The notes under the pieces: generated by a model
What the model was told of the DNA's origin: nothing
Databases searched by the model: none
Seen by the model: only the letters and a program-made list of their open reading frames with translations
Shown here: positions 15,781 through 16,013 of the stretch, one piece after another
How positions within the stretch are numbered: the first letter of the stretch is position 1
How the letters are laid out: each line of letters starts with the position of its first letter
Translations under genes and position numbers: made by a program
DNA from: DATEJJ01 sp039649115
GTDB taxonomy: Bacteria; Actinomycetota; Actinomycetes; Mycobacteriales; Micromonosporaceae
Direction of reading: 5' to 3'
Length of the DNA: 16,013 nt
Assembly: GCA_039649115.1 (NCBI GenBank)
Contig: JBBWZQ010000100.1
Span: forward strand, 1-16,013

Positions 15781-16013
15781 ATGTCCATCACGATTTCCCC
15801 GAAGTTGGCCGGACTGGGCGCGGTGGCCCTGGTCGCGGCGCTAGGCACGGCGGTGGTCGCGACCAGCGCGTCGGCTACCGCGCCGAGCAGCAAGACGGCG
15901 GCGCCGGTCGGCAGTGTGCGGCATGTGCAGAGGGTGGGTACGGCGGCGTACAGGCCGGTGCCGGTGGGTAGTGGCGCGCCGGCGTCGGTGTCGACGGAGA
16001 TCCGTAAGGGGTT
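15781..16013 (+). CDS. Secreted protein of unknown function, C-terminus cut by window edge
   Basis: The ATG at 15781 is preceded by GAGGAG four bases upstream. The visible 77 codons start with a signal peptide: SPKLAGLGAVALVAALGTAV, then TSASATA, giving probable cleavage near residue 33. A low-complexity mature start rich in Ala, Val and Thr follows (VGTAAYRPVPVGSGAPASVS). The third codon positions are almost all G or C, which supports real coding. Too little of the mature protein is present to name a family. It is divergent from the Asp-box protein gene but separated from it by about 500 bases, so co-regulation is not implied. Confidence 0.7.
   Translation, partial: MSITISPKLAGLGAVALVAALGTAVVATSASATAPSSKTAAPVGSVRHVQRVGTAAYRPVPVGSGAPASVSTEIRKG

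Overview
The window is very GC-rich DNA (most genes have G or C at nearly every third codon position) with GTG/TTG starts, mycothiol-type and F420-type enzyme families, ECF sigma factors and secreted glycosidases. This points to an actinomycete with a large genome, possibly Streptomyces- or Micromonosporaceae-like. The genus cannot be fixed from the sequence, and no rRNA, tRNA, CRISPR, transposase or phage gene is visible.

Region 1 (1-4352, minus strand) is the most unusual part. From an AT-rich control region (about 4201-4352) with a good promoter runs an apparent operon of four genes. First is an ArsM-type methyltransferase with an extra cysteine-rich N-terminus. Second is a protein I do not recognise, whose reading frame is interrupted by one in-frame TGA and then continues for 59 coding-like codons. 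Third is a homologue of the cyanobacterial acyl-ACP reductase (AAR) that keeps the family cysteine. Fourth is an APC-type amino-acid/amine permease cut by the window edge. The TGA is followed by a small hairpin whose geometry fits the loose rules for a bacterial SECIS element. A strong hairpin lies between the second and third genes.

Region 2 (4439-9506) looks like tailoring enzymes: a COMT-type O-methyltransferase (minus, probably leaderless), a divergent FAD aromatic-hydroxylase-type monooxygenase (plus), a second O-methyltransferase (minus), a DUF385/F420-type nitroreductase-fold protein (minus) and a short-chain dehydrogenase (minus). No polyketide synthase, NRPS or terpene synthase core lies in the window, so the substrate is unknown.

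Region 3 (9507-13801) holds a mycothiol-dependent maleylpyruvate-isomerase-like protein divergent from the dehydrogenase, then a secreted GH26 mannanase-type hydrolase with a clear promoter and operator-like palindrome. After that comes a translationally coupled DGPF (YCII-like) protein and ECF sigma factor with a long C-terminal extension (ECF42-type pair). A short relic of a SnoaL-like sigma-factor tail and a 16-bp hairpin terminator close this block.

Region 4 (13806-16013) holds a secreted Asp-box (BNR) repeat protein on the minus strand with a Thr/Pro/Gly/Ser tail encoded by 15-bp tandem repeats. A 0.5-kb non-coding stretch with small repeats and an orphan 14-bp hairpin follows, then the start of another secreted protein on the plus strand, cut by the window edge.

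The best candidate for an undescribed system is Region 1: methyltransferase, unknown protein with a possible recoded stop, acyl-thioester reductase and permease under one promoter.
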